Assembly: GCF_040298565.1 (NCBI RefSeq)
Contig: NZ_JBEPAK010000007.1
Span: 8,478 to 72,477 of the forward strand
DNA from: Kitasatospora sp040298565
GTDB taxonomy: Bacteria; Actinomycetota; Actinomycetes; Streptomycetales; Streptomycetaceae
DNA: 64,000 nucleotides
Reading direction: 5' to 3'
In this document: positions 16,694 to 24,994 of the stretch, one piece after another
How positions within the stretch are numbered: position 1 is the stretch's first letter
Layout of the letters: every line of letters begins with the position of its first letter
Program-made: the position numbers and the translations under genes
The notes under the pieces: generated by a model
Seen by the model: the letters and a program-made list of their open reading frames with translations, nothing else
Told to the model about the DNA's origin: nothing
The model's database searches: none

Positions 16694-18283
16694 TCAGCTG
16701 CGCAGCTCGAACACTCCGTACGAGAAGCCGCCCGCCCGCAGTTCGCCGTCCACCAGCCGCGCGCCCTGCGCCTCCAACGGCCGCGCCCCGGCCCAGCCGT
16801 CCGCGAGCCGCACCGCCCCCGGTTCCCGCCGCGGGTTCACCACCACCAGGTACCGCCCGGCCCGGGTGTACACCATCGGGTAGTCGGCGTTGTGGACCTC
16901 CACGCCGCCGGACGAGCCCAGCCCGGGGTGCGCCCGGCGCAGCGCGATCAGCCGGCGGACGGTGTGCAGCAGCGAGGTCGGGTCGGCCCGCTGGGAGAGC
17001 ACGTCCGGCCGCCGCGGATCCGGGTCCACCGGCAGGTAGAACCGCTCGGGCGGGGCGGTGGAGAAGCCGGCGCCGGGGCCGGGCGTCCACTGCATCGGGG
17101 TCCGCGAGCCCGCCCGGTTGTAGCGCGGTCCGAGCACGCTGCCCTCGACGTCGGGGAGCCCCGGCAGGTAGCGCATGCCGATCTCGTCGCCGTAGTAGAC
17201 GGCGGGCAGGGTCGGCCAGGTGAGCAGGAAGGCGAAGGCGGCCGCGAGTTGCTCCTCGCCGCGCGGGCCGGTGGCGAGCCTGGAGAAGTCGTGGTTGGCG
17301 GTGGGCAGCACGATGTGTCCGCTGCCCCCGGTCAGTTCGGCGGCGGAGCGCCAGGCGTCCAGGAAGGGCTGCGGGGTGCCGAGCCCCTCGGCGTCGAAGA
17401 AGCACGGGCCCTGCTGCCAGAACTCCTCCACCGTCCCGCCCCCGTTGTTCCAGAGCGAGCGCAGCGGAAGGCCGTGGTCCGCCCCGCCGAAGTGCAGGAA
17501 GAAGTCCGCGTGGAACCCGGCCGCGACGGCGGCGGCCGGCTCGCCCCACTCCGCGAGCAGCACGGCCTCGGGGTGGGCACGGTCCAGCCAGGCCCGCAGT
17601 TCGGTCCAGAGCCTCGCGGTCTCGGCCTTCTCCGGGTCGTCCTTGACCAGCGAGTACGCCATGTCCACCCGGAACCCGGCCACGCCGAGGCCCAGCCAGT
17701 GCGCCATGATCCCGCGCAGCGCCGCCCGGTTGGCGCGCGGCCCTTCGGCGTCCACCGGCTGGCGCCACGGTTCCTCCGAACGGCTGCGGGCGTAGCCGAA
17801 GTTGAGCGCGGGCTGGCAGTCGAAGAAGTTCGGCCGGTACCAGCCGGGGCGGCTGCCGGGCGAGGCGACGAAGCCGTCCACCTGCCGGTCCGACCAGATG
17901 TAGCGGTGGTCGGACGGGTCCTCGGCGGAGGCCAGGAACCAGGGGTGGCGGTCGGAGGTGTGCCCGGCGACGAGGTCCAGCAGGACCCGGATGCCCCGCC
18001 GGCGCGCCGCCTCCACCAGGGCCACCAGGTCCTCGGTACGGCCGTAGCGGGGCGCCGGCGTGAGGTAGTCGCTGACGTCGTAACCGGCGTCGCGGAAGGG
18101 CGAGGCGAAGCAGGGGTTGAGCCAGACCGTGTCCACACCGAGCCAGGCGAGGTGGTCGAGGTGCTCGGTGATGCCCGCGAAGTCGCCGATGCCGTCGCCG
18201 TTCGAGTCCGCGAAGCTCTGCGGATAGATCTGGTAGAGGACGGCGTCGGCCAGCCAGTCGGGGGCGGGGCGGGACGAGGTCAT
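16694..18283 (-). CDS. GH13 alpha-glucosidase
   Basis: A 529-residue glycoside hydrolase family 13 enzyme, cytoplasmic (no signal peptide), hydrolysing alpha-glucosides such as maltose, isomaltose or short oligosaccharides. GH13 regions are visible in order: ADAVLYQIYPQSFADSNGDGIGD, DTVWLNPCFASP, LDLVAGHTS (region I), GFRVDMAY (nucleophile Asp), LLAEWGEP (acid/base Glu) and TANHDFSR (transition-state Asp). ATG 18283 has an aggagg Shine-Dalgarno eight bases upstream. The subfamily (oligo-1,6-glucosidase versus trehalose-synthase-like) is not decided by what I can see. It ends close to the neighbouring promoter region. Direct repeats upstream may be its operator. Confidence 0.88.
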   Translation of the reverse strand: MTSSRPAPDWLADAVLYQIYPQSFADSNGDGIGDFAGITEHLDHLAWLGVDTVWLNPCFASPFRDAGYDVSDYLTPAPRYGRTEDLVALVEAARRRGIRVLLDLVAGHTSDRHPWFLASAEDPSDHRYIWSDRQVDGFVASPGSRPGWYRPNFFDCQPALNFGYARSRSEEPWRQPVDAEGPRANRAALRGIMAHWLGLGVAGFRVDMAYSLVKDDPEKAETARLWTELRAWLDRAHPEAVLLAEWGEPAAAVAAGFHADFFLHFGGADHGLPLRSLWNNGGGTVEEFWQQGPCFFDAEGLGTPQPFLDAWRSAAELTGGSGHIVLPTANHDFSRLATGPRGEEQLAAAFAFLLTWPTLPAVYYGDEIGMRYLPGLPDVEGSVLGPRYNRAGSRTPMQWTPGPGAGFSTAPPERFYLPVDPDPRRPDVLSQRADPTSLLHTVRRLIALRRAHPGLGSSGGVEVHNADYPMVYTRAGRYLVVVNPRREPGAVRLADGWAGARPLEAQGARLVDGELRAGGFSYGVFELRS

Positions 18284-18373
18284 GGGGCAGGTCCTCCTAC
18301 CGGGGCCGGGGCCGGGGGCCGTACGGGCCTCGGCCGAAGGCTGGGCTGGGCTGTGCCGACCCGAGCGTCGGAC

Positions 18374-18410
18374 CGAGCCGAGTCGGAGCGAGCCGAGTCG
18401 GACCGAGCCG
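18374..18410. repeat. 15-bp direct repeats upstream of the GH13 gene
   Basis: The sequence cgagccgagtcgga is repeated with a 15-bp period at 18374-18387 and 18389-18402, with a third partial copy at 18404-18410. It lies in the 250-bp gap between the GH13 start and the KDPG aldolase stop, about 90 bp before the GH13 start, where an operator would sit. Downstream (18490-18540) another GC-rich repeat, ccaccgcccggccccgccg, leads into the aldolase 3' end. Confidence 0.55.
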
Positions 18411-18533
18411 GGCTGCCAACGATTCTCGTCCAATCCCGGCCGTCCCGACAGACCACCTCCACCACGCGGCGACTCGCGGCTGCCCGACCCCACCGCCACC
18501 GCCCGGCCCCGCCGCCACCGCCCGGCCCCGCCG

Positions 18534-19202
18534 CTACCGCCCGGTCTCGCCCGCCGCCGCACAGGCCCGGGTGAACGCCCGGGCCCGCCGGGTGATCTCC
18601 GCCCAGTCCCCCGCCACGACCGCCTCCGGCGGCACCACGTCCGTCCCCGCGCACACGGCGAGCGCACCCTGCGCCAGGAACTCGGCGGCGTTGCCCGCGT
18701 TCACCCCGCCCGAGGCCACCAGCGGCACCTCCGGGTACGGCCCGTGGAGGTCCCTGAAGTAGCCGGGCCCGAACGCCCTGGCCGGGAAGATCTTGACGGC
18801 GGCAGCCCCGAGGTCGACGGCCCGGGCCACCTCGGTCGGCGTGAGGGCTCCCAGGACCACCGGCACCCCGGCCGCCCGCGCCGCCTCCGCGACCTCGGGC
18901 CGGCAGCCGGGCGTGACCAGGAAGGAGGCGCCGGCGGCGATGCCCCGCTCGGCCTGCTCCGCGGTCAGCACCGTCCCGACGCCGACCCGCCACCCGGCCC
19001 CTGCGGCTCGCGCCAGATGCGCCGTGACATCCGGTGTGGTGTAGGTGAGTTCGGTCAGCCGGATCCCGCCCTCGGCGAGTGCCGCGCAGAGCGCGGCGGC
19101 GTCCGGGATGCGCGGCGCGCGGACCACCGCGATCACCGACTCCCCGTCCAGCGCCCGGGAGCCGGTCGGCGGATCGGCGGCGAGGCCTGTGGAAGGAGTC
19201 AT
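18534..19202 (-). CDS. eda: KDPG/KHG aldolase
   Basis: A 222-residue class I aldolase of the KDPG/KHG family, which splits 2-keto-3-deoxy-6-phosphogluconate into pyruvate and glyceraldehyde 3-phosphate. Visible motifs are VIAVVRAPRIPDA, the catalytic-Glu strand ITELTYTTP (family LExTxRT), VGVGTVLTAEQAERGIAAGASFLVTPG, and AAVKIFPA with the Schiff-base Lys. Start ATG 19202 overlaps the stop of the upstream deacylase gene (ATGA), making it the third gene of a minus-strand operon. It is the natural last step for the KDG-type kinase encoded divergently nearby. Confidence 0.9.
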   Translation of the reverse strand: MTPSTGLAADPPTGSRALDGESVIAVVRAPRIPDAAALCAALAEGGIRLTELTYTTPDVTAHLARAAGAGWRVGVGTVLTAEQAERGIAAGASFLVTPGCRPEVAEAARAAGVPVVLGALTPTEVARAVDLGAAAVKIFPARAFGPGYFRDLHGPYPEVPLVASGGVNAGNAAEFLAQGALAVCAGTDVVPPEAVVAGDWAEITRRARAFTRACAAAGETGR

Positions 19203-20977
19203 GGGGCCAGAGTTCCTCGGTCGGTGCGGCGCAGGGCGCGGCCCGGGCGAGCGCCGGTGGTGCGTCCCTGCCGGACGACGGCGGTGCCGTTGACGTACAC
19301 GTACTCGATCCCCTCGGCCGGCAGCCGGGGTCGCTCGAAGGTGGCGGTGTCCCGGACGCGCTCGGGGTCGAGGAGCACCAGGTCGGCGTGGTGTCCGGGG
19401 GCGATCCGCCCGCGCCGGTGGAGTCCCAGCCGGGCGGCGGGGCGACCGGTCATCCGGGCGACCGCCTCCTCCAGAGTCAGCACTCCCAACTCCCGGCCGT
19501 AGTGGCCGAGGTAGCGTGGAAAGGTGCCCCAGGCGCGCGGGTGCGGCCGGGCGCCGACCAGCAGGCCGTCGCTGCCGGCGGTGTGCGCGCGGTGACGCAT
19601 GATCGCCCGGACGTTCTCCTCGTGCCCGACGTGCTGGAGGATCGTGGTGGCCAGGCCGTCCCGCCGCAGCAGGTCGAGGAAGACCTCCGTCCCGTCCCGC
19701 CCCCAGGTGGCGGCGGCGCGCCCGGCGGGGCCGGCCGGGCCGGCGGGTCGGGGGCTCCCGGCGGGGCCGGCAGACCGGGGACTCCCGGCGGGGCCGGCGG
19801 GTCGGGGACTCCCGGCGAGTTCGGCGATGGTCCGGCCGACCACGTCAGCCAGTTCGGCCGAACCGACGCCGGAGACCTGCACCGTCGCCCAGTCGACGGC
19901 CACCCCGTGGCAACCGTCGCTGCCCGTCTCCTCCAGTTCGCGCCGGATCCGCTCGCACGCCACCGGGTCGGCCAGCCGGGTCAGAGTGGCGGCCGGTCCG
20001 CCCTCGCCGACCCAACTCGGCAGCAGCGCGGCCAGGGTGGTGGAGCCAGGCAGGTAGGGGTAACTGTCCAGGGTGATGTCGACGCCCTCGGCGATCGCTT
20101 GGTCGACGAGCGCCAGCAGTTCGTCCGCCCGGCCCCGGTTGACCTCGAAGTTCATCGTCGCGTGGGTCAGGTGCAGTGCGCAGCCGGACCGCCTGGCGAT
20201 CTCGACCATCTCCGCGTACCCCTCCAACGCCCCTGATCCGTAGGAGCGTTGGTGCGGAGCGTGGAAGCCGTCGTAGGCCGCGACCACCGTGCACAGCTCG
20301 ACCAGCTCGGCGGTGTCCGCGTACGTCCCTGGGGTGTAGCTGAGGCCGCTGGACATGCCGACCGCACCGTCCAGCAGGCTCTTCGCCAGCACGTGCCGCA
20401 TCCGGTCGAGTTCGGCGGCGGTCGGTGGGCGGTCCGCCCAGCCCATGGCGAGCATCCGCAGGGAGCCGTGCGGCACGAGGTAGCAGGCGTTCACGGCCGG
20501 CCGGGTGCGGTCGATGCGGTCCAGGTAGCCGGCGACGTCGCGCCAGTCCCAGTCGAGGTCCGGAGGATCGCCGTTCCAGCCGGCCAGTTGGCGGCGCAGT
20601 GCAGCCAGCGTGGTGTCGTCCACGGGGGCGTAGGAGAGCCCGTCCTGACCGAGCACCTCGCAGGTGACGCCCTGGGTGACCTTGGCCGGGTGCTCGGGCT
20701 CGAGGAGGAGGGCCAGGTCGGAGTGGGCGTGCATGTCGATGAAGCCGGGCGTGAGGACCAGGCCGTCGGCGTCGACCACGGCGGGGCCGTCCAGGTCCGG
20801 GCCGATCTCGGTGATCAGGCCGTCGGCGATCCGGACGTCGGCCCGGTAGCGTTCGGCCCCGGTGCCGTCGACGACCGTCGCTCCCTTGAAGACGGTCCTC
20901 TCGGCTCGGGGGGCCGCCGCCTCCGCGGGGCGGACGGTTCCCCCCGTTCCCCCCGCCCCCGCCCCCGCCCCCGCCAT
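19199..20977 (-). CDS. N-acyl-D-amino acid deacylase-like amidohydrolase
   Basis: A 592-residue metal-dependent amidohydrolase of the D-aminoacylase type. Motifs are FIDMHAHSDLAL (HxH metal ligands), the Cys ligand in CEVLGQDG, LHLTHA, and the C-terminal SDGLLVGARPHPRAWGTFPRYLG. Members remove acetyl or other acyl groups from N-acyl-D-amino acids; some relatives act on N-acetylated amino sugar acids. ATG 20977 overlaps the stop of the upstream PLP gene by one base. Residues about 387-419 are a (GSPRPAGPA)n insertion from a 27-bp tandem repeat, normally a surface loop. The operon context with KDPG aldolase suggests the product is deaminated to 2-keto-3-deoxygluconate, an inference discussed in the findings. 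Confidence 0.85.
   Translation of the reverse strand: MAGAGAGAGGTGGTVRPAEAAAPRAERTVFKGATVVDGTGAERYRADVRIADGLITEIGPDLDGPAVVDADGLVLTPGFIDMHAHSDLALLLEPEHPAKVTQGVTCEVLGQDGLSYAPVDDTTLAALRRQLAGWNGDPPDLDWDWRDVAGYLDRIDRTRPAVNACYLVPHGSLRMLAMGWADRPPTAAELDRMRHVLAKSLLDGAVGMSSGLSYTPGTYADTAELVELCTVVAAYDGFHAPHQRSYGSGALEGYAEMVEIARRSGCALHLTHATMNFEVNRGRADELLALVDQAIAEGVDITLDSYPYLPGSTTLAALLPSWVGEGGPAATLTRLADPVACERIRRELEETGSDGCHGVAVDWATVQVSGVGSAELADVVGRTIAELAGSPRPAGPAGSPRSAGPAGSPRPAGPAGPAGRAAATWGRDGTEVFLDLLRRDGLATTILQHVGHEENVRAIMRHRAHTAGSDGLLVGARPHPRAWGTFPRYLGHYGRELGVLTLEEAVARMTGRPAARLGLHRRGRIAPGHHADLVLLDPERVRDTATFERPRLPAEGIEYVYVNGTAVVRQGRTTGARPGRALRRTDRGTLAP
19721..19819. repeat. 27-bp in-frame tandem repeat in the deacylase gene
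   Basis: Three 27-bp units (about 19730-19756, 19757-19783, 19784-19810) plus a partial fourth, with cores such as cccggcggggccggcgggtc. The repeat encodes a Gly/Ser/Pro/Arg-rich loop and keeps frame, so copy number can change without breaking the protein. Confidence 0.85.
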
Positions 20978-22281
20978 CAGAAGAACGTCCTGACCAGCCC
21001 GGTGACCTTCGGCTCGGCCGCGTCGGCGGAGTCCAGTACGGGGATCGCCGTCCACTTGTCGAAGGCCGTGCACGGGTGTGAGACGCCGAGCCGCAGCACC
21101 GCGCCGATCGGCGCGAGGTCTCCGGCGTCGCGCAGGAAGGCGTGCTGGTCGTTGAGCGCGGTGATCCGGGCCGCCGTGCCGGCCAAGTGCGCCCCGCCGC
21201 GCACGAGTTGCGGCTCGGGCAGGCCTTCGTCGAAGGGCAGGTCGCGCTTGCCCGCGTCCAGCAGTGCCAGGTGCGGTTCGGGCCGGGAGGTCACCCTGGC
21301 CCAGCCGTGCAGTGCACCCCGGAAGGGGGCGGTGTCGCCGCCGTGCCGGGCGAGCGGCGAGATGCCCCGGTAGAAGCCGTCGTCGTGGGCGATGTACGCG
21401 CCCGAGCGCAGCACCACCAGGGCTTCCGGCAGGGCGGCCAACTCCTCGACCACCAGGTCGAAGTAGGCGCTGCCGCCGGCCGAGACCACCGGCGGGGTGC
21501 CGTCCGGGTAGGCGCCGGCGAGCCGGCCGTGCAGTTCGCCGAGGGCCTTCAGGTAGTGGCGGACGGTGGTCAGCCCCTCGGCCGTGGCGTCGTGGGCGAG
21601 CGCGCCCTCGTATCCGCCGACACCTGCGAGCCGCAGGGTCGGCGCGCGCAGCACGGCGGCGGCGATCTCGACGGCGGCTTCCACCCCGCGGGCCCCGGTC
21701 CGCCCACCCGGGCCGCCGAGTTCGACCAGCACCTCGACCGGCCGCTCGGCCCCGGCGGCGCGCAGCGCCTCGTCCATCAGCCGGACGCCTTCGGTGGAGT
21801 CGGTCCAGCAGAGGAAGGCGAAGCCCGGGTCGGCGGCCAGTTCGGCGGCGAGCCACGCCAGCCCGGCCGGGTCGACCACGGTGTTGGCGAGCAGGATGCG
21901 CTGCACGCCGAAGGCCCGGGCGACCCTGACCTGGGGCAGGTTGGCGAGGGTGATGCCGTGGCTGCCGGCGGCCAGCTGGGCCTGCCACAGCGCGGGAGCC
22001 ATGGTGGTCTTGCCGTGCGGCGTGAGTGCGACGCCCGCCTTGGCGCACCAGTCGGCCATGGTGCGGACGTTGTGGTCGAGGGCGGCGGCGTCGAGGGTGA
22101 GCAGCGGGGTGCCGAGCGAGGAGAGGGTGGGCCCGGTGGCGAGCCAGTCCCGGACGGAGTGGCCCCAACTCTCCGGCGGGGCGGCCTTGAACCGCCAGTC
22201 GAGGGTCTCGTCGGCCAGTGCCGCCACCGCGTCCCCGGCGATGCCCGGTCCGTCGGCGCTGCTCGCGAACGTCTGCTCCAC
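20977..22281 (-). CDS. Fold-III PLP-dependent deaminase (D-serine dehydratase/D-threonine aldolase-like)
   Basis: A 434-residue alanine-racemase-fold enzyme. The PLP Lys lies in LTPHGKTTMAP near residue 80, and VSHPCTAFDKW near the C-terminus supplies the His/Cys pair that binds metal in D-serine dehydratase-like enzymes. The family eliminates ammonia from, or cleaves, beta-hydroxy D-amino acids. I chose GTG 22281 because GGAGG lies five bases before it and a perfect inverted repeat (22309-22332) sits just upstream; starts at 22311 or 22353 would place that operator inside the coding sequence. It is first in an operon with deacylase and KDPG aldolase. The likely substrate is a D-configured hydroxy amino acid, possibly glucosaminate; D-serine or D-threonine is the alternative. 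Confidence 0.82.
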   Translation of the reverse strand: MEQTFASSADGPGIAGDAVAALADETLDWRFKAAPPESWGHSVRDWLATGPTLSSLGTPLLTLDAAALDHNVRTMADWCAKAGVALTPHGKTTMAPALWQAQLAAGSHGITLANLPQVRVARAFGVQRILLANTVVDPAGLAWLAAELAADPGFAFLCWTDSTEGVRLMDEALRAAGAERPVEVLVELGGPGGRTGARGVEAAVEIAAAVLRAPTLRLAGVGGYEGALAHDATAEGLTTVRHYLKALGELHGRLAGAYPDGTPPVVSAGGSAYFDLVVEELAALPEALVVLRSGAYIAHDDGFYRGISPLARHGGDTAPFRGALHGWARVTSRPEPHLALLDAGKRDLPFDEGLPEPQLVRGGAHLAGTAARITALNDQHAFLRDAGDLAPIGAVLRLGVSHPCTAFDKWTAIPVLDSADAAEPKVTGLVRTFF

Positions 22282-22308
22282 CCTGTCCTCCAACTCGCCG
22301 GATTGCAA

Positions 22309-22332
22309 CATGTGCAACGCGGGTTGCACATG
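22309..22332. promoter_or_regulatory. Perfect 9-bp inverted repeat, probable IclR-site operator
   Basis: CATGTGCAA (22309-22317) and TTGCACATG (22324-22332) form a perfect inverted repeat with a 6-bp spacer. A further TTGCAA half-site overlaps the left side at 22303. The site lies 28-51 bp upstream of the PLP enzyme start, in the promoter or 5' leader. The IclR protein encoded in the cluster is the obvious binder. Confidence 0.7.
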
Positions 22333-22396
22333 CTGCCAGCACGGTTCTAGCATCGGCGCCGGATCACGGTCAACGGACCCGACTGACGGTCGGACC

Positions 22397-22536
22397 AGGT
22401 CGACAGGTCGACAGGTCGACTCGCCCGCAACGGTTGCGGACGGGACGGCCGCCGACGGAACACCCGTGCACGGAGAGCCCGTCGACGGAACACCCGCGCA
22501 CGGAACACCCGTCGACGGAACGCCGCGCACGACGCC
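22397..22536. repeat. Tandem repeats in the divergent promoter region
   Basis: Two repeat sets lie between the divergent operons. AGGTCGAC occurs three times head-to-tail at 22397-22420. A 30-bp unit beginning cgacggaacacccg occurs at 22453-22482 and 22483-22512 with a partial third at 22513-22536; each unit itself contains two related 15-bp halves. They may be iterated binding sites or simple repeat expansion. Confidence 0.8.
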
Positions 22537-22566
22537 GACCGCCGGCCGCACAGAGGAGCCCACCAG

Positions 22567-23670
22567 ATGCCGCGACAGGACACCCCGGGCCCGACCCCGC
22601 CCGGGACTCCGCCGACGGCCGTGTGCGTGGGCGAGTCGATGGCCGTCCTGCTGCCGGACCGCCCCGGCCCGCTGGAGGTGGTGGAGAACTTCCGGCTCTC
22701 CGTCGGCGGCGCGGAGTCCAACGTGGCCGGGACGCTGGCCGCACTCGGTGTGCCGACCGCCTGGATCAGCCGGGTCGGTGACGACGGCTTCGGCCGCCGG
22801 CTGGTCGCCGAGGTCGCCGCCCGGGGCGTGGACGTCTCCGCCGTCTCCGTCGACCCGCACCGCCCGACCGGCCTGTACCTCAAGGAGGTCGGCGGTGCCA
22901 GCGGCCACCGGCACGACCTCGGTCCCGGCCGCAGCCGCCTGCACTACCACCGGCGCGGCTCCGCGGCCGCTGCGCTGTCCCCCGCCCTGCTTGCCGACCC
23001 GGCCGCCGCCGCGCTGCTGGCCGGCGCCCGGCTGCTGCACCTGTCCGGCATCACCGCCGCGCTCTCCGACGACTGCCTGGCCCTGCTGCGCGCTCTCGTC
23101 GTCGAGCGCCGACCGGGCGCCGGGGTCCCGCCCGCCGAAGGCCCGGGGCTGGTCAGCTTCGACCTCAACTGGCGCCCCGCGCTGTGGCGGGACCGCGACC
23201 CCGCCGTGCTGCCGCCCCTGCTGGACGCCGCCGACCTGCTGCTGCTCGGCACCGACGAGGCGCTGGACGCCTTCGGCACCGGCGAGCCCGCCGCGCTGCG
23301 CCGCCGTTTCCCCTCCCCCGCCACGGTGGTGGTCAAGGACGCCGCCCGGGCGGTCACCGCCCTGGAGCGGGACGGTACGGCGGTCAGCGAACCGGCGCTG
23401 GCCGTCGAGGTGGTCGAAGCCACCGGCGCGGGTGACGCCTTCGCGGCCGGCTACCTGGCCGGCACCCTCCGCGGCCTGGACCAGCGCCGCCGGCTGCGGC
23501 TCGGCCATCTGAGCGCGGCCTGCGCGCTGACCACTCCCGGTGACCAGGCCGAACTGCCGCCCGCGCACGTGGTGGCGGCGCTGCTCGACGCCCCGGCCGC
23601 CGACTGGGCGGCCACCCGGGTCACCGCCGGAGGCGTCGTCTCCCCCGCGCTCCGGGCACCGGCACGATGA
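22567..23670 (+). CDS. kdgK: PfkB-family sugar kinase, probable 2-keto-3-deoxygluconate kinase
   Basis: A 367-residue ribokinase-fold kinase. CVGESMAVLLPD opens the fold, RLSVGGAESNVAGTLAALG is the sugar-binding region, FDLNWRPALW matches the DxNxRxxLW motif of KDG kinases, and EATGAGDAFAAGYLAG carries the catalytic Asp. The expected reaction is 2-keto-3-deoxygluconate plus ATP to KDPG, the substrate of the aldolase encoded in the divergent operon. ATG 22567 follows gaggag at eight bases. It heads a plus-strand operon with the IclR regulator and RidA. A residue block around 170-180 (GVPPAEG) is slightly longer than usual. Confidence 0.83.
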   Translation: MPRQDTPGPTPPGTPPTAVCVGESMAVLLPDRPGPLEVVENFRLSVGGAESNVAGTLAALGVPTAWISRVGDDGFGRRLVAEVAARGVDVSAVSVDPHRPTGLYLKEVGGASGHRHDLGPGRSRLHYHRRGSAAAALSPALLADPAAAALLAGARLLHLSGITAALSDDCLALLRALVVERRPGAGVPPAEGPGLVSFDLNWRPALWRDRDPAVLPPLLDAADLLLLGTDEALDAFGTGEPAALRRRFPSPATVVVKDAARAVTALERDGTAVSEPALAVEVVEATGAGDAFAAGYLAGTLRGLDQRRRLRLGHLSAACALTTPGDQAELPPAHVVAALLDAPAADWAATRVTAGGVVSPALRAPAR

Positions 23671-23707
23671 GCACTCCTTCCAGCCCCCCGACCGGAGCCC
23701 GAGCCCG

Positions 23708-24460
23708 ATGAGCCAGACCGTCACCCGCGCCCTGCGCATCCTCGCCCAGCTCGGCGAGGGCGAGCGCTCCCTCGACCAGCTGGCCGAGGTGCTCGGCGTC
23801 CACAAGACCACCGTGCTCCGGCTCCTCCAGAGTCTGGAGGAGGAACGGTTCGTCTACCGCGACGCGGCCTACCGCTACCACCTCGGCGCGGGCCTGTTCG
23901 CGCTCTCCGGCCTCGCCCTGGAGCAGCGCGGCATCCGCCGGATCGCCGCCCCGCACCTCGCCGAACTGAACGCCGCCACCGGCCAGACCGTGCACCTGGC
24001 CGCGTACGAGGGCGGCGAGGTGGTCTACATCGACAAGTTCGACTCCCGCCATCCCGTCCGGATGTACTCCCGGATCGGTCTGCGCGCCGCACTGCACTGC
24101 GCCGCCGTCTCCAAGGTGCTGCTCGCGGACCTGCCGCTGCCCGAGCGCCGCCGGGTGGTGGCCGGGATCGACTTCACCCCGCACACCGGGCGCACCCTCA
24201 CCACGCCCGAAGCGCTGCTCGCGGAGCTGGACAAGGTCGCCGCCCAGGGCTGGGCGCAGGACCACGCCGAACACGAGTCCTTCATCAACTGCGTGGCCGC
24301 ACCGATCCGGGACGCCAGTGGACGGGTGGTCGCCGCCGCGTCGATCTCCGTGCCCGACGTCGTCCTCCCGTACGAGCAGGTGCTGGACCTCCTGCCGCAG
24401 CTGCTCGCCACCGCCCGCGCCGTTTCGGCCGACTGCGGCCGACCCGAGCGAAACCGATGA
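23708..24460 (+). CDS. IclR-family transcriptional regulator
   Basis: A 250-residue IclR protein. The N-terminal winged helix reads TRALRILAQLGEGERSLDQLAEVLGVHKTTVLRLLQSLE (residues 5-45). The C-terminal effector domain has HLAAYEGGEVVYIDKFDSRHPVRMYSRIG and FINCVAAPIRDASGRVVAAASISVP. ATG 23708 gives the normal short leader; the open frame upstream overlaps the kinase and is a shadow. It lies 37 bp after the kinase gene and probably represses both divergent operons until an intermediate such as KDG accumulates. The perfect inverted repeat at 22309-22332 is the candidate site. Confidence 0.88.
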   Translation: MSQTVTRALRILAQLGEGERSLDQLAEVLGVHKTTVLRLLQSLEEERFVYRDAAYRYHLGAGLFALSGLALEQRGIRRIAAPHLAELNAATGQTVHLAAYEGGEVVYIDKFDSRHPVRMYSRIGLRAALHCAAVSKVLLADLPLPERRRVVAGIDFTPHTGRTLTTPEALLAELDKVAAQGWAQDHAEHESFINCVAAPIRDASGRVVAAASISVPDVVLPYEQVLDLLPQLLATARAVSADCGRPERNR

Positions 24461-24525
24461 CTCCCCACGACAGGCCGGTGAGCCGTCACGACAGGCCGAC
24501 GACCCGCCACGACAGAAGGAGCCCC

Positions 24526-24933
24526 GTGCCCGACAAGACCGAGATTCGTACCGACGGCGCCCCCGTCCCCGCCTGGATGTTCTCCCAGGGCGTGCGCAAG
24601 GGCCCGATCCTGCAGGTGTCCGGTCAGGGCGCACAGGACCCGGCCACCGGCGAGATCGTCCACCACGGTGACGTGCGGGCCCAGACCCGCCGCACCCTGG
24701 AGAACGTCAAGGCCGTCGTCGAGGCGGGCGGCGCCACCATCGAGGACGTGGTGATGTTCCGCGTCTACCTCACCAAGCGTGCCGACTTCCCGCTGATGAA
24801 CGAGGCCTACGCCGAGTTCATCGAGGAGAACGTCAAGCCCGGCGGCGTGAAGCCCTGCCGCACCACCGTCTTCGTGGAACTCCCCCAGGAGTCCATGCTG
24901 GTGGAGATCGACGCCCAGGCCGTCGTCGGCTGA
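24526..24933 (+). CDS. RidA/YjgF-family enamine/imine deaminase
   Basis: A 135-residue Rid-family protein. Features are VSGQGAQDPATGEIVHHGDVRAQTRRTLENVKAVVEAGG, then DVVMFRVYLTKRADFPLMNEAY, and KPCRTTVFVELP with the conserved Arg that binds the carboxylate of 2-imino acids. Such proteins speed hydrolysis of reactive 2-aminoacrylate-type imines released by PLP dehydratases to the 2-keto acid plus ammonia. I chose GTG 24526 because agaaggag is just upstream; the 23 upstream in-frame residues are encoded by a small tandem repeat (ccacgacaggccg-like, about 24466-24520). It is the third gene of the kinase-IclR operon, fitting the PLP deaminase on the other strand. Confidence 0.88.
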   Translation: MPDKTEIRTDGAPVPAWMFSQGVRKGPILQVSGQGAQDPATGEIVHHGDVRAQTRRTLENVKAVVEAGGATIEDVVMFRVYLTKRADFPLMNEAYAEFIEENVKPGGVKPCRTTVFVELPQESMLVEIDAQAVVG

Positions 24934-24994
24934 CGACGCACCGGCGGGCACCGGCGGACACCGGCCGGCGCGAACCGCCACCGCCCGACCCCGC

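Noticed and set aside
18284..18533. Small plus-strand coding frames in the gap between GH13 and KDPG aldolase
   Set aside because: They are made of direct repeats with no ribosome-binding site or recognisable sequence.
22453..22536. CRISPR-like array
   Set aside because: The 30-bp units are directly adjacent with no unique spacers, so these are simple tandem repeats.
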